This document shows positions 17,412-26,536 of a stretch of DNA of 64,000 nt, one piece after another. Both the position numbers and the translations under genes were made by a program. Numbering within the stretch: position 1 is the first letter of the stretch; every line of letters starts with the position of its first letter. The notes beneath the pieces are model-generated. The model searched no databases, had not been told where the DNA came from, and was given only the letters and a program-made list of their open reading frames with translations. Source of the stretch: an uncultured Ulvibacter sp. (GTDB lineage Bacteria > Bacteroidota > Bacteroidia > Flavobacteriales > Flavobacteriaceae); the NCBI GenBank assembly GCA_913063405.1, contig CAJXZB010000001.1, forward strand, positions 1-64,000. The letters are read 5' to 3'.

Positions 17412-18950
17412 CTATTCTTTTAGAGATTTCAAATATACAATTACGGCCTTTCTAATATCCGAAGCGGCCTCCGTTGGTTTTGGTTGATAGACATTCAACA
17501 CTCCATCATGTTTCGAGGTTAAAAACGGAATATCATACCCTTTCATCAAAAAATCCGATAGAGCAACGGTATACGTATCATTCATTTGCAATGGCTTTCC
17601 ATTGATCATCCAACCTGCAAAATTACTTTCCTCAATATTATATCTCTGCAAATAGGCGCCAGTGCCTCCTCTAGATTTTCCGTAGTTAAGTACCTCATAG
17701 AGCAAGCTCCCTTTCATCTTAACCTTCACAACATTACCTCCAAATGGAAGTACCCTAAAAATATCTAGATTCATTACATCTCCAGCTAACATATCGTCCA
17801 AGCGAATTGAACCTCCATTGACAAGCGCCACATCCGTATGTTCGTCAAATGAAACAGCCATCGCCTTCGTAATCAAATCTCCAAGATTTGTCTGTACCCC
17901 CCTACTAGCACTGTCAGTTCCGTCCAAAGGCGGTTTCGCATTATAAATTACCTCATTTGGATCTGTGATTACTTCTCTTAGCTTAGTATTCAAAATTTTG
18001 TTCCAAGAATTTACTATAGCTTCGACTTCGGGTTTTGAAGCTATTTTCTCATCGATAGGCATCAAGTAAGAATCAATCTTTAGCTCTTGGCTAATGCTGT
18101 TATACGCACATGTATGGATATACACGGTTTTAGCATTTGCATCTGCCTTGGCAATAATTGCATCCCCCTCTGGTACTAACATACTATTATGCTCGTGACC
18201 GCCCATAATAAACTGCATGTTCGGTAGGCGTTTTGCCAACTCTACGTCCTGCTCGATCTCCAAATGCGTAAGTCCGAAAACAAGATCCACCTTTCCATCT
18301 AAGCTTTGATAAGCTCTTTCTGCTTCAGAATAGATATCTCCATAATGAACAAAATCTTGAGGGTTTGACGGAATTGTAACACTAATAAAACCAATCTTTA
18401 CTTTTTTCCCGTTACTATCAACAACCGTGATAATATGCGTATCCTTAACAGGAATGTTTCCAATATTCCGTTGAATTTTAAAAGGTTGCTTTCCATTTTT
18501 CCTACTTTGACGTACATTAGCAGAAGCCCATTGAAATTGGGATTCATTCAATCGTTTCTGAAGTGCTTTCTCACCAATATCAAATTCGTGATTTCCAAAA
18601 GTCACTAAATCGAAGTTCATCGCATTCATTACTTCCACCATATGTTTTCCATAAACACGTTCTCCTTCTACTTTTACAGTTCCTATTAGCGATGGGTTTA
18701 AAAAGTCTCCGGCCATAAACAAATAAGTATTTGGATTAACCTTCGCAATCGAATCTCTTACATGGGCCACACGAGCCATTCCGCCGTACTTTCCTCCACT
18801 CAAGGGAGCAATTTCATACACATCGTTCAATTGAACAAACTTAAAGACAATCTCATCTTGCGAAACTTTAGTACTTGATACGGGTGCGACCGCCTTACAT
18901 CCTAACAGTATAAAAGCGAATAGAGGCGAAAGAATACCTAGTTTTCTCAT
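17412..18950 (-). CDS. 5'-nucleotidase/2',3'-cyclic phosphodiesterase family lipoprotein
   Basis: The protein has a calcineurin-like metallophosphatase domain at the front (FKFVQLNDVYE, then GDFLNPS, GNHEFD and the GGHEHN metal-binding block). It has a 5'-nucleotidase C-terminal domain (VALVNGGSIR, DIFRVLPFGGNVV, GKSRGGTGAYLQ). This is the UshA/CpdB superfamily, which hydrolyses nucleotides in the periplasm to recover phosphate and nucleosides. The open frame extends to 19001, but the ATG at 18950 gives a proper lipoprotein signal with lipobox LLGC and follows the upstream stop directly. It is the middle gene of the HMG-CoA lyase/nucleotidase/haem operon. Confidence 0.88.
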   Translation of the reverse strand: MRKLGILSPLFAFILLGCKAVAPVSSTKVSQDEIVFKFVQLNDVYEIAPLSGGKYGGMARVAHVRDSIAKVNPNTYLFMAGDFLNPSLIGTVKVEGERVYGKHMVEVMNAMNFDLVTFGNHEFDIGEKALQKRLNESQFQWASANVRQSRKNGKQPFKIQRNIGNIPVKDTHIITVVDSNGKKVKIGFISVTIPSNPQDFVHYGDIYSEAERAYQSLDGKVDLVFGLTHLEIEQDVELAKRLPNMQFIMGGHEHNSMLVPEGDAIIAKADANAKTVYIHTCAYNSISQELKIDSYLMPIDEKIASKPEVEAIVNSWNKILNTKLREVITDPNEVIYNAKPPLDGTDSASRGVQTNLGDLITKAMAVSFDEHTDVALVNGGSIRLDDMLAGDVMNLDIFRVLPFGGNVVKVKMKGSLLYEVLNYGKSRGGTGAYLQRYNIEESNFAGWMINGKPLQMNDTYTVALSDFLMKGYDIPFLTSKHDGVLNVYQPKPTEAASDIRKAVIVYLKSLKE

Positions 18951-18951
18951 T

Positions 18952-19815
18952 TTAATGGTATTGATTAAATAATTTTGTAGCCTCGTTATAAGCGCTTTCA
19001 AAAGACATAGTGTTGATACTACTTTCCACCTTTTCTGTAGTAAAATAACTCAACATTTTCTCTGTTGGCATATTCCCTGTCAATTCATCTTTTGCCATCG
19101 GGCAACCTCCAAAACCCTGTATTGCACCATCAAATCTTCTACAGCCCGCTTTATACGCTGCATCCACTTTCTCATGCCAGGCAGTAGGTGTGGTATGTAG
19201 GTGTGCCCCAAACTCGATATGAGGGTATTTAGGAATTAATTTCGAAAACAAATACGTTATTATCTCTGGAGTAGAACTCCCCACTGTATCACTTAAAGAC
19301 AAAATCTTAACACCCATGGCCGATAATCTTTCTGTCCATTCTCCAACTATTTCTACACCCCAAGGATCTCCGTAAGGATTACCAAAGCCCATTGAAAGAT
19401 AAGCAACAACCTCCTTCTTATTGACTTCCGCAAGAGACAAAATTTCTTTTAAAGCCTCTATAGATTGTGCAATGGTTTTATGTGTATTTCGCATTTGGAA
19501 GTTTTCAGAAATAGAAAACGGATAACCCAAATATTGAATCTCAGAGTGAACAACAGCCGCTTCTGCACCCCGAACATTCGCCACAATAGCCAACAATTTA
19601 CTCTCCGTTTTGGTCAAATCTAATTGCGCTAATACTTTGGCTGTATCCTGCATCTGTGGAATCGCCTTGGGTGAAACGAAACTACCAAAATCGATAGTAT
19701 CGAATCCACATCGTAACAACGATTGTATGTATTGTACTTTTTTTTCGGTTGGAATCCAATCTTTAATTCCTTGCATTGCGTCTCGCGGACATTCTATGAT
19801 TTTGACTTTTTGCAT
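18952..19815 (-). CDS. Hydroxymethylglutaryl-CoA lyase
   Basis: This is a 287-residue TIM-barrel lyase that splits HMG-CoA into acetyl-CoA and acetoacetate, the last step of leucine degradation. The known catalytic positions are visible: Arg11 and Asp12 (ECPRDAMQ), the metal ligands His205 and His207 (GAHLHTTP) and Cys238 in GFGGCPMAKDELTGN. SFVSPKAIPQM (45-55) is also typical. It leads an operon with a nucleotidase and a haem protein. A TATCTTTA element ends only 5 nt before its start, another nearly leaderless arrangement with one mismatch. Confidence 0.93.
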   Translation of the reverse strand: MQKVKIIECPRDAMQGIKDWIPTEKKVQYIQSLLRCGFDTIDFGSFVSPKAIPQMQDTAKVLAQLDLTKTESKLLAIVANVRGAEAAVVHSEIQYLGYPFSISENFQMRNTHKTIAQSIEALKEILSLAEVNKKEVVAYLSMGFGNPYGDPWGVEIVGEWTERLSAMGVKILSLSDTVGSSTPEIITYLFSKLIPKYPHIEFGAHLHTTPTAWHEKVDAAYKAGCRRFDGAIQGFGGCPMAKDELTGNMPTEKMLSYFTTEKVESSINTMSFESAYNEATKLFNQYH

Positions 19816-19879
19816 TAGGATAAAGATATAAATTCCCGAGCAGGCAGGAATATTTTCAGCTTAAAATTCTCTTTACAGA

Positions 19880-20494
19880 TTAAGGGAACAAAATAAAAAT
19901 TGCAATCCCGACGAATACTAAAACCTGTAGCCACTTTAGATTCATTCCAATCGATTTGCTTTTTTGTAATACTTGAGAAACACTTCCAGCCAAGAACGCA
20001 ATAAGGCTAAATGTAACAAACGAGACCATCATAAATGTGATTCCTAAAACAAAAAATTGAGAAACAGTATTCTCTGTAGTATCCCAAAGAAAAGCAGGAA
20101 AGAAAGCCAAGAAGAAGATCATTACCTTAGGATTCACCAAATTCATAATCACACCTTGTTTAAAAAGCCCCCAATTTGATTTTTTAAGAGCGTTTTCTGA
20201 AAAACTAACCTTAGCGTCACTTTTATAAACGCTATAAGCCAGAAACAATAAATATACAGCTCCAAGGACTTTTATTCCGTAAAAAATTCCTTCCGAAGCT
20301 GTTATCAAGGCAGAAACACCAAACGCCAACAAACTTGTGTGAACGATGCAACCACTAATTAGACCGGCCGTTGTTGCAATACCACTTTTAGTTCCATTAA
20401 TTAATGACTGTGTCAACACGTAAATATTATCGGGACCTGGAGACAGTGACAATGCCAAGGTAGCTAGAGAAAAAGAAATAAGGTTCTCAACCAT
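19880..20494 (-). CDS. LysE-family amino-acid exporter
   Basis: The 204 residues contain five to six membrane helices and the family signature [16 protein letters not shown] near the N-terminus (15-30), followed by a glycine-rich second helix ([12 protein letters not shown]). LysE/RhtB proteins export amino acids or related metabolites. [19 protein letters not shown] (about 118-136) is the second conserved block. The start overlaps the pyrD stop by 8 nt, so the two are co-transcribed. Substrate cannot be deduced. Confidence 0.9.
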   Translation of the reverse strand: MVENLISFSLATLALSLSPGPDNIYVLTQSLINGTKSGIATTAGLISGCIVHTSLLAFGVSALITASEGIFYGIKVLGAVYLLFLAYSVYKSDAKVSFSENALKKSNWGLFKQGVIMNLVNPKVMIFFLAFFPAFLWDTTENTVSQFFVLGITFMMVSFVTFSLIAFLAGSVSQVLQKSKSIGMNLKWLQVLVFVGIAIFILFP

Positions 20495-21512
20495 AAGATT
20501 CGTTTTTCAATAATTCTTTATTAATATCTTTAATAAGCTTTGGCCCTTCATAAATAAATCCCGTATATAACTGAACTAAACTCGCGCCAGCCTCTAATTT
20601 CTCTAAAGCATCTTCGGAAGTATGAATACCTCCTACCCCAATTATTGGAAATGCTCTATTACTTTTTTCCGAAAGAAATCGAATTACTTCAGTTGATCGA
20701 TTACCCAAAGGCGCTCCGCTCATTCCACCAGTCTCTTTTTTGTTTTCTGAAGTAAGTCCTTCTCTAGAAATTGTCGTATTTGTTGCAATAACACCGTCAA
20801 TTTTTGTTTCTGAAACTATGTCGATAATATCTAGCAATTGCTCGTTCGTTAAATCTGGTGCAATTTTCAATAAGATTGGCTTACGCTTCGATCGACCATT
20901 GTTATTATCCTGAAGTGTCTGAAGCAATTTCGTTAAAGGCTCTTTGTCTTGTAATTCACGAAGATTAGGAGTATTAGGAGAACTAACATTCACTACAAAA
21001 TAGTCAACATAATCAAACAAAGCCTCGAAACAGATTACATAATCATTTACCGCCTCATCATTTGGAGTTACCTTATTCTTCCCAATATTACCTCCTACCA
21101 AGACATTTTTGTTCTCTCTTAGTCGTTCAACCGCGTCAACAACTCCACCATTATTAAAACCCATCCTATTCACCAGCGCACTATCTTCTTGTAGTCTAAA
21201 AAGTCGCTTTTTCGGGTTGCCTGCTTGTGGTTTTGGAGTTAGGGTGCCTATCTCAATAAAACCAAATCCGAAATTAGACAACTCCTTGTACAATTTGGCG
21301 TCTTTATCGAAACCAGCGGCAAGACCTACAGGATTTGGAAACGTTAATCCAAATAAATTTCTCTCGAGTTTAGTATTCTTAATTTCGTAGATACTTCGGA
21401 AAAGACCTCCAAAACCAAGTTTATTAAGGAGTCGTATCAGCGAAAAGGTAAAGTGGTGAATTTTTTCTGGATCGAATAAAAAGAAAAAAGGACGAACAAG
21501 TGCTTTGTACAT
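20487..21512 (-). CDS. pyrD: Dihydroorotate dehydrogenase (quinone), class 2
   Basis: This 341-residue flavoenzyme oxidises dihydroorotate to orotate in pyrimidine synthesis and passes electrons to the quinone pool. Class 2 is shown by the N-terminal membrane-associating helices ([16 protein letters not shown]) and the serine active-site loop [11 protein letters not shown] (175-185). FMN-binding blocks include [12 protein letters not shown] (60-71), KIAPDL and ATNTT. A consensus promoter element lies 20 nt upstream. Confidence 0.97.
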   Translation of the reverse strand: MYKALVRPFFFLFDPEKIHHFTFSLIRLLNKLGFGGLFRSIYEIKNTKLERNLFGLTFPNPVGLAAGFDKDAKLYKELSNFGFGFIEIGTLTPKPQAGNPKKRLFRLQEDSALVNRMGFNNGGVVDAVERLRENKNVLVGGNIGKNKVTPNDEAVNDYVICFEALFDYVDYFVVNVSSPNTPNLRELQDKEPLTKLLQTLQDNNNGRSKRKPILLKIAPDLTNEQLLDIIDIVSETKIDGVIATNTTISREGLTSENKKETGGMSGAPLGNRSTEVIRFLSEKSNRAFPIIGVGGIHTSEDALEKLEAGASLVQLYTGFIYEGPKLIKDINKELLKNESYG

Positions 21513-21532
21513 ATTCAGAATTGAAATTCAGA

Positions 21533-21540
21533 CAAAGGTA
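21533..21540 (-). promoter_or_regulatory. Putative -7 promoter element, pyrD
   Basis: Minus-strand TACCTTTG matches TAnnTTTG and predicts a leader of only about 15 nt before the pyrD start at 21512. Confidence 0.5.
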
Positions 21541-21576
21541 CGTTGCTATCTTTCAAATTAAAAACGTTTTATAAAA

Positions 21577-21610
21577 TTGAACAGCCTTCGATTATTCGAG
21601 GGCTGTTCAA
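21577..21610. terminator. Long hairpin terminator
   Basis: A 15-bp stem (TTGAACAGCCTTCGA at 21577-21591 with TCGAGGGCTGTTCAA at 21596-21610, one G-T wobble) closes on a TTAT loop. On the minus strand it is followed by T-rich sequence. It lies just downstream of the receptor remnant and upstream of the pyrD promoter, so it originally ended the receptor transcript. Confidence 0.75.
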
Positions 21611-21647
21611 TAAACTATTGATTCTGTATATGCTTTAAGCGAACTTA

Positions 21648-22042
21648 TTATTTCAGTACAAAGCTAACACGGGCAAACACAAATCGTCCGCCAATTCCAA
21701 ATTGTTGGACTCTTCTAGACCAGTCGAAACGACCTGAACTTCGATTATTTTGCTTTCCAGAAACACCTGGCTCTAGATCGTCTTCCGCTCTATCTGGATA
21801 AATATCCAGTAGGTTATTTGCACCAACAGTTAAGGTCATACTATCTGAAACGTTATATCCTACAGATAAACCTGTTACTATTTTACTGCCAAAAACTTGT
21901 TGGCGATCTATATTGGTTGTAGCTTCAGTCACTTCACCAAAATATACATTTCTTAGTAACAAATACCTGCAATGTTTTGTACACTAGCAATTGTGCAAAC
22001 AATAAATGCTAGCAACAACATCAAATAGTTTTTTTGTTTCAT
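21648..22042 (-). pseudogene. TonB-dependent receptor reduced to signal peptide plus last barrel strands
   Basis: Two ends of one receptor gene are joined. An ATG at 22042 opens a signal peptide (MKQKNYLMLLLAFIVCTIAS) that runs a few residues into what looks like the start of the mature protein, then stops at 21953. In a different frame, beginning near 21962, about 100 residues match the C-terminus of TonB-dependent receptors. These include RNVYFGEVTEAT, the NNLLDIYPD motif of the last strands, and a terminal VSFVLK strand. Intact receptors of this kind are usually 700-1000 residues, so the plug and most of the barrel are missing. The junction also shifts frame, so no hybrid protein is made. 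Confidence 0.8.
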
Positions 22043-22158
22043 GAGGTTTGTTTATTTGTTAATATTGTATAAGGTAGACTAAATATATTTAACTATGCAC
22101 GCATAGAAATTACAACTCTTTTATTTCTACCTAAATTATTTCTCTAAAAAAAGACATT

Positions 22159-23397
22159 ATGATTAAAAAACAACAACTCATAGATCGTTTCGTTGGTTAT
22201 GTTACCGTAGATACCGAAAGTGACCCAGAAAGTGACACCACACCAAGCAGCAAAAAACAATGGGATCTTGCCAAAGCCTTGGTTGAAGAATTAAAACGTG
22301 TTGGTATGGAAGATGTGAGTATTGATGACAATGCTTATATCATGGCAACCTTACCTAGTAATGTAGATCACGACACACCCGTTATTGGTTTTGTTTCGCA
22401 CTTTGACACCACTCCAGATTTTACTGGGGCCAATGTAAAACCTCAAATCATAGAAAACTATGATGGAAAAGACATTGTTTTAAACGAAGCCGAAAATATT
22501 ATTCTTTCTCCATCAGACTTTGACGACTTACTTCTATACAAAGGCCAAACTTTAATCACAACAGATGGCACGACCTTACTTGGGGCTGATGACAAAGCTG
22601 GGATTGTGGAAATTATTTCGGCTATGGAATACCTGATCAATCACCCAGAGTTAAAACACGGAAAAATAAGAGTTGGCTTTACACCAGACGAAGAAATTGG
22701 CAGAGGCGCCCATAAATTTGATGTCGAAAAATTTGGAGCAGATTGGGCGTATACCATGGACGGTAGCCAAATTGGGGAACTAGAATATGAGAACTTTAAT
22801 GCAGCTGGCGCTGTGGTGACCATAAAAGGAAAGATCGTACACCCAGGATATGCTAAAGGAAAGATGATCAATAGCATGTATATTGCGACCGATTTTATCA
22901 ACTCATTACCAAGAATGGAAACGCCAGAGCACACCGAAGATCGTCAAGGGTTTTTCCATTTATACAGCATCAATGGTGAAGTAGATGGAACTAAGCTTCA
23001 ATACATTATTAGAGACCACGACAAAGGTCATTTCGAAGCTCGAAAAGAGATGATTCAGAAAGTAGCAAACGACCTAAACTTACAATATAAAAGAGAAGTT
23101 ATTTCGGTAGAAATAAAAGATCAGTATTTCAATATGCGTGAAAAAGTAGAACCAGTAATGCACATTGTTGATATAGCTGAAGAAGCTATGAAGATGGCCA
23201 ACATCGAACCGCTTATAAAACCAATTCGTGGAGGAACGGACGGCTCACAATTAAGCTTTATGGGACTCCCTTGCCCGAACATCTTTGCTGGAGGTCATAA
23301 CTTCCACGGTAGGTATGAATACGTTCCTGTTGAAAGCATGCAAAAGGCGATTGAAGTAATTGTCAATATTGCACAGTTAGTTGGGAAACCAAACTAA
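22159..23397 (+). CDS. pepT: Peptidase T
   Basis: This is an M20-family tripeptide aminopeptidase of 412 residues, cytoplasmic, releasing the N-terminal residue of tripeptides. The two-zinc centre is visible: His81 and Asp83 (SHFDTTPD), Asp144 (GADDKAG), and the Glu pair at 178-179 ([11 protein letters not shown]). The late [10 protein letters not shown] block supplies the last histidine. The lid domain lies in the middle (about 205-320). It is a single gene between the receptor remnant and a shared terminator. Confidence 0.96.
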   Translation: MIKKQQLIDRFVGYVTVDTESDPESDTTPSSKKQWDLAKALVEELKRVGMEDVSIDDNAYIMATLPSNVDHDTPVIGFVSHFDTTPDFTGANVKPQIIENYDGKDIVLNEAENIILSPSDFDDLLLYKGQTLITTDGTTLLGADDKAGIVEIISAMEYLINHPELKHGKIRVGFTPDEEIGRGAHKFDVEKFGADWAYTMDGSQIGELEYENFNAAGAVVTIKGKIVHPGYAKGKMINSMYIATDFINSLPRMETPEHTEDRQGFFHLYSINGEVDGTKLQYIIRDHDKGHFEARKEMIQKVANDLNLQYKREVISVEIKDQYFNMREKVEPVMHIVDIAEEAMKMANIEPLIKPIRGGTDGSQLSFMGLPCPNIFAGGHNFHGRYEYVPVESMQKAIEVIVNIAQLVGKPN

Positions 23398-23412
23398 TTT
23401 GAATTTTGACAT

Positions 23413-23446
23413 AAAAAAACCTTCAGCTTTCACTGAAGGTTTTTTT
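23413..23446. terminator. Bidirectional terminator between pepT and yajC
   Basis: A7CCTTCAG (23413-23426) pairs with CTGAAGG followed by seven T (23433-23446) across a 6-nt loop. With A and T tracts on both flanks it works on both strands and ends the convergent pepT and nusB-yajC transcripts. Confidence 0.93.
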
Positions 23447-23460
23447 ATGTAGTAATGGAC

Positions 23461-23748
23461 TTACTTTTTCTTTACTGGAGCATTTAGCTTCGAACTTAGT
23501 TCCATCGAAATTGAGCTGCGTTCGAATTTCATTTTCCCCGCACCAGATTCAATGATACAAGTTCCATCATCATTTAAATTTAGCACCTTTCCGTGTAAAC
23601 CACTTTTGGTAATCACTTTATCTCCCACTTTAAGATCAGAAGAAAACTTCTTTTCCTGTTTCTGCTTTTTCATTTGTGGACGTATTAAAAATAAATACAT
23701 CACCATAAAAAGAAGAATTATAGGAAGAAAGCCTTGAATTTGCTCCAT
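23461..23748 (-). CDS. yajC: Preprotein translocase accessory subunit YajC
   Basis: One membrane helix (about 5-22, with ILLFMVMYLFLIRPQ) is followed by a small basic cytoplasmic domain with the family pattern KVGDKVITKSGLHGKV and a C-terminal IESGAGKMKFERSSI. YajC associates with SecDF and the Sec translocon. At 95 residues it is typical. It is third in the nusB-DUF1573-yajC operon, an arrangement common in Bacteroidota. Confidence 0.95.
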   Translation of the reverse strand: MEQIQGFLPIILLFMVMYLFLIRPQMKKQKQEKKFSSDLKVGDKVITKSGLHGKVLNLNDDGTCIIESGAGKMKFERSSISMELSSKLNAPVKKK

Positions 23749-23766
23749 AGTATTGTTTCCTAAAAA

Positions 23767-24243
23767 TTATTTAGTTACTGCTGGCGCACCTTGCACACCT
23801 TCTTTGGCATTAACGAAAGCTTTGATTACCAAAGTTTCTTTACCTTTTTCAGTGTTTGCAGTAACCGTTACAGTTTTGCTAACTTGGTTTTTACCACTAC
23901 CGTTAAACTTAACAAGTAATTCACCTTCAGCACCTGGTGCAACAGGTTCTTTAGAATAAGAAGGAACAGTACATCCACAGCTACCTTTTGCGTCAACAAT
24001 AACTAAAGGAGCTTTTCCAGTATTAGTAAACTTAAACACGTGTTCTACATTAGTTCCACCTTCAATTTCACCGAAATCAAATTCGTTTTCAGAAAAAGTC
24101 ATTACTGGAAGTTCTCCAGCAGCAGCATCACGATTTGCAGCAGCAGTTACATTTTCTTCGTTTACTTTATCTGCAGCGTTATCCTTACAAGAAGTGAAAG
24201 CGAATACAGAGAGTACAGCTAGTATTAAAATTAATTTTTTCAT
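23767..24243 (-). CDS. DUF1573 lipoprotein
   Basis: A lipobox (FTSC, Cys19) follows the signal peptide. The mature part is a single immunoglobulin-like DUF1573 domain, recognisable by FDFGEIEGGTNVEHVFKFTN and the CGC motif in GSCGCTVPSYSKEPVAPG. The molecular role of DUF1573 is not established. The gene lies between nusB and yajC. A near-consensus promoter element (minus-strand TATTTTCG, 24272-24279) could allow its own expression. Confidence 0.88.
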   Translation of the reverse strand: MKKLILILAVLSVFAFTSCKDNAADKVNEENVTAAANRDAAAGELPVMTFSENEFDFGEIEGGTNVEHVFKFTNTGKAPLVIVDAKGSCGCTVPSYSKEPVAPGAEGELLVKFNGSGKNQVSKTVTVTANTEKGKETLVIKAFVNAKEGVQGAPAVTK

Positions 24244-24294
24244 AGGATTAATATTTTAGATTTAAGAGATGCGAAAATACTTATTTTTTTACTT

Positions 24295-25239
24295 TTATCT
24301 AAGCCCTCTACCAATTTTATTTAATTTCTTAGAGGTTTCGAAGTCTTTTACCAGTTTATCCAAGATTCCGTTTATAAAAATACTACTCTTTGGCGTAGAG
24401 TATTCCTTAGAGATTTCGAGATATTCATTTATGGAGGCGCGAACCGGGATAGATGGAAAATAAAGGAACTCCGCTATTCCCATTTTCAAGATAATCATAT
24501 CAATCTCCGCTATACGTTCTTTATCCCAATTAGGGGTTTTTCCTTCAATTTCAGAAGATAGTTTTTCATCATTAAGTAATACTTTCCGAAGTAATTGTAA
24601 CGCAAATTCTCTGTCATCAATATCCTTATACAGTTCTGGAATTAATACCGTCGCCACATTTTTTTCTGAAAGTTTTCCCAACATTTTCACCATTGCGGTG
24701 TTAACAATAGGGAAATCATCTACCCAAGTAAGACGTCTGTCCTCCAAATAGTCATAAAACTTTTCATTGGGTGCAATCACCTCCTTAAAAACTCTAACCA
24801 CAAAACTTTGATCTTCCTGATAACTAGTTTTCTCGATTGCTAAATAGTCCCGATACCAATCCTGTTCGCACAATGAATTAAACAAAATAGCCACATACTC
24901 GACATCCTCTGCCCAATAGTTGAGTTTCTTCTTCTTAATGGTTTCTGAAAGTGTCGTATTTGACTCCAGCAATCGAAGTACTTTATTTTCAATAAAGGTT
25001 TTGCTTGGATTTTTTTCTTCTGCAGTGGCAAGATGCTTCTTCTGCGAAACCAAGAGATAATTCTCTGCATGATTTCGCATTTCCACCATTAACTGAAGCA
25101 TCAACAAATACAAATCCAGCATTTGGCCTATACTATAGAAAAGGAATTTTTCTTGCTTATCAAGGTCCGGATGTTCGCTTTGATTAAAAGCATATATTGA
25201 CTGTAGTACTTTTACCCTGATGTGTCGTCTTGTAAGCAT
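24295..25239 (-). CDS. nusB: Transcription antitermination factor NusB (long Bacteroidota form)
   Basis: The N-terminal MLTRRHIRVKVLQSIYAFNQSE is the RNA-binding start of Bacteroidota NusB, and the C-terminal third carries the canonical NusB fold (IAEIDMIILKMGIAEFLYF, then SINEYLEISKEYSTPKSSIFINGILDKL). The open frame reaches 25275, but the ATG at 25239 fits the family start. At 314 residues it is about twice the E. coli length because of a helical middle insertion (about 45-190), normal in this phylum. NusB binds boxA RNA with NusE/S10 in rRNA antitermination. Confidence 0.93.
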   Translation of the reverse strand: MLTRRHIRVKVLQSIYAFNQSEHPDLDKQEKFLFYSIGQMLDLYLLMLQLMVEMRNHAENYLLVSQKKHLATAEEKNPSKTFIENKVLRLLESNTTLSETIKKKKLNYWAEDVEYVAILFNSLCEQDWYRDYLAIEKTSYQEDQSFVVRVFKEVIAPNEKFYDYLEDRRLTWVDDFPIVNTAMVKMLGKLSEKNVATVLIPELYKDIDDREFALQLLRKVLLNDEKLSSEIEGKTPNWDKERIAEIDMIILKMGIAEFLYFPSIPVRASINEYLEISKEYSTPKSSIFINGILDKLVKDFETSKKLNKIGRGLR

Positions 25240-25264
25240 ATTTTTAAAGAACTTTATATAAACA

Positions 25265-25293
25265 GCAACGCACAAGAGATTCCTGTGCGTTGC
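25265..25293. terminator. GC-richer hairpin between leucine dehydrogenase and nusB
   Basis: GCAACGCACA (25265-25274) pairs perfectly with TGTGCGTTGC (25284-25293) across a 9-nt loop. On the minus strand it is followed by TGTTTATAT, a weak T-tract, so it may end the leucine dehydrogenase transcript. It also abuts the candidate nusB promoter (25293-25300), so part of it would lie at the 5' end of the nusB mRNA. Confidence 0.55.
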
Positions 25294-25300
25294 AAAGATA
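25293..25300 (-). promoter_or_regulatory. Putative -7 promoter element, nusB operon
   Basis: Minus-strand TATCTTTG matches TAnnTTTG, about 55 nt before the chosen nusB start, sharing one base with the adjacent hairpin. Confidence 0.5.
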
Positions 25301-25320
25301 TAATATTAAAAAGTTGAAAA

Positions 25321-26418
25321 CTACTTTTCTTTTTTTCTTGTTGCAATTCTTGCTCTTGCAACATCTAATGCTGCTTGATGAGTTGTGATTCCACTTATCT
25401 CGGCATTATTCAAAATCTCTAAAGTTGTGTTGTAAAGGTTTTCTGTTTTACGAATAATCTCTTGTCTGCCATAGTTTTCCAACTCAGCATATACATTAAT
25501 AATACCTCCGGCATTAATTAGGAAATCTGGTGCGTATACAATTCCTTTTTCACGAAGAATCATACCATGTTTATTTTCATCTGCTAATTGATTGTTAGCA
25601 GCTCCGGCAATCACTTTAGCTTTTAATTGATTGATCGTAGTATCATTAACCGTAGCTCCTAATGCACAGGGGGCATAAATATCCATTTCTTCTCCATATA
25701 AGTTGTCTCCAGTATAAATTGAAACACTATACTTGTCTCGGATTTCTTCTAAACGCTCCAGGTTAATATCGTCAATGTAAACTTTCGCTCCTTCGTTCGA
25801 CAAATTTTCTACTAAGGCCTCACCTACATTTCCAATTCCCTGAACATAAACAACTTTGTCTTCAAGTACCTCGCTCCCATAGGCAAATTTTGCAGCAGCT
25901 TTCATTCCCATGAATACGCCATAGGCTGTAATTGGAGAAGGGTTTCCAGCACCTCCGTTTTCTTCAGAAATACCCGTAACAAAAGGAGTCACCGTACGCA
26001 CTAAATCCATGTCACTCGTCACCATACCCACATCTTCTGCCGTTATATACCTTCCGCCAAGAGAATGAACAAATTCTCCGAAGCGAAGCATTAATTCTGG
26101 TGTCTTTTGAGTTTTTGCTTCACCAATAATCACTGCTTTTCCCCCTCCTAGATTTAATCCAGTTACAGCTGATTTAAAAGTCATTCCGCGAGATAGTCTC
26201 AACACATCATTAAGAGCATCCCATTCACTATTGTATTTCCACATTCTGGTCCCCCCAAGAGCAGGTCCTAGAACCGTATTATGAATTCCAATTATTGCTT
26301 TTAATCCAGTATCTTTGTCATTGCAAAAAACAATTTGTTCGTGATCATCAAAAGACATTTGTCCAAAAACTGGATCAATTTTTTTAAGTTCATTTGGAGT
26401 CATTACTTCAGTCAACAT
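25321..26418 (-). CDS. Leucine (branched-chain amino acid) dehydrogenase
   Basis: This is an NAD-dependent Glu/Leu/Phe/Val dehydrogenase of 365 residues that deaminates branched-chain amino acids to 2-oxo acids. The substrate domain holds GPALGGTRMW, Lys82 (RGMTFKSAV) and the catalytic lysine Lys94 in GLNLGGGKAVIIG. The Rossmann domain shows QGIGNVGEAL. The length and the lack of glutamate-specific features favour leucine dehydrogenase. It would feed leucine degradation, whose last enzyme is encoded at 18952-19815. Met6 is an alternative start. A consensus promoter lies about 40 nt upstream. Confidence 0.93.
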   Translation of the reverse strand: MLTEVMTPNELKKIDPVFGQMSFDDHEQIVFCNDKDTGLKAIIGIHNTVLGPALGGTRMWKYNSEWDALNDVLRLSRGMTFKSAVTGLNLGGGKAVIIGEAKTQKTPELMLRFGEFVHSLGGRYITAEDVGMVTSDMDLVRTVTPFVTGISEENGGAGNPSPITAYGVFMGMKAAAKFAYGSEVLEDKVVYVQGIGNVGEALVENLSNEGAKVYIDDINLERLEEIRDKYSVSIYTGDNLYGEEMDIYAPCALGATVNDTTINQLKAKVIAGAANNQLADENKHGMILREKGIVYAPDFLINAGGIINVYAELENYGRQEIIRKTENLYNTTLEILNNAEISGITTHQAALDVARARIATRKKEK

Positions 26419-26455
26419 AGCATATTTGTATTTAGGTATCCCTAAAAAGGACGGG

Positions 26456-26463
26456 CAAAAATA
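26456..26463 (-). promoter_or_regulatory. Putative -7 promoter element, leucine dehydrogenase
   Basis: Minus-strand TATTTTTG matches TAnnTTTG, 38 nt ahead of the start codon in the divergent gap shared with the ABC exporter. Confidence 0.5.
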
Positions 26464-26536
26464 AGGGTAAACTAACGATCCTACAAAATAATTGATGTTA
26501 AATTACGAATTTGTTAATAAATTACGAAAATCCTAA

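Noticed and set aside
22104-22139. Inverted repeat TAGAAAT/ATTTCTA upstream of pepT
   Set aside because: Only 7 bp with a 22-nt spacer in AT-rich sequence; not distinguishable from chance.
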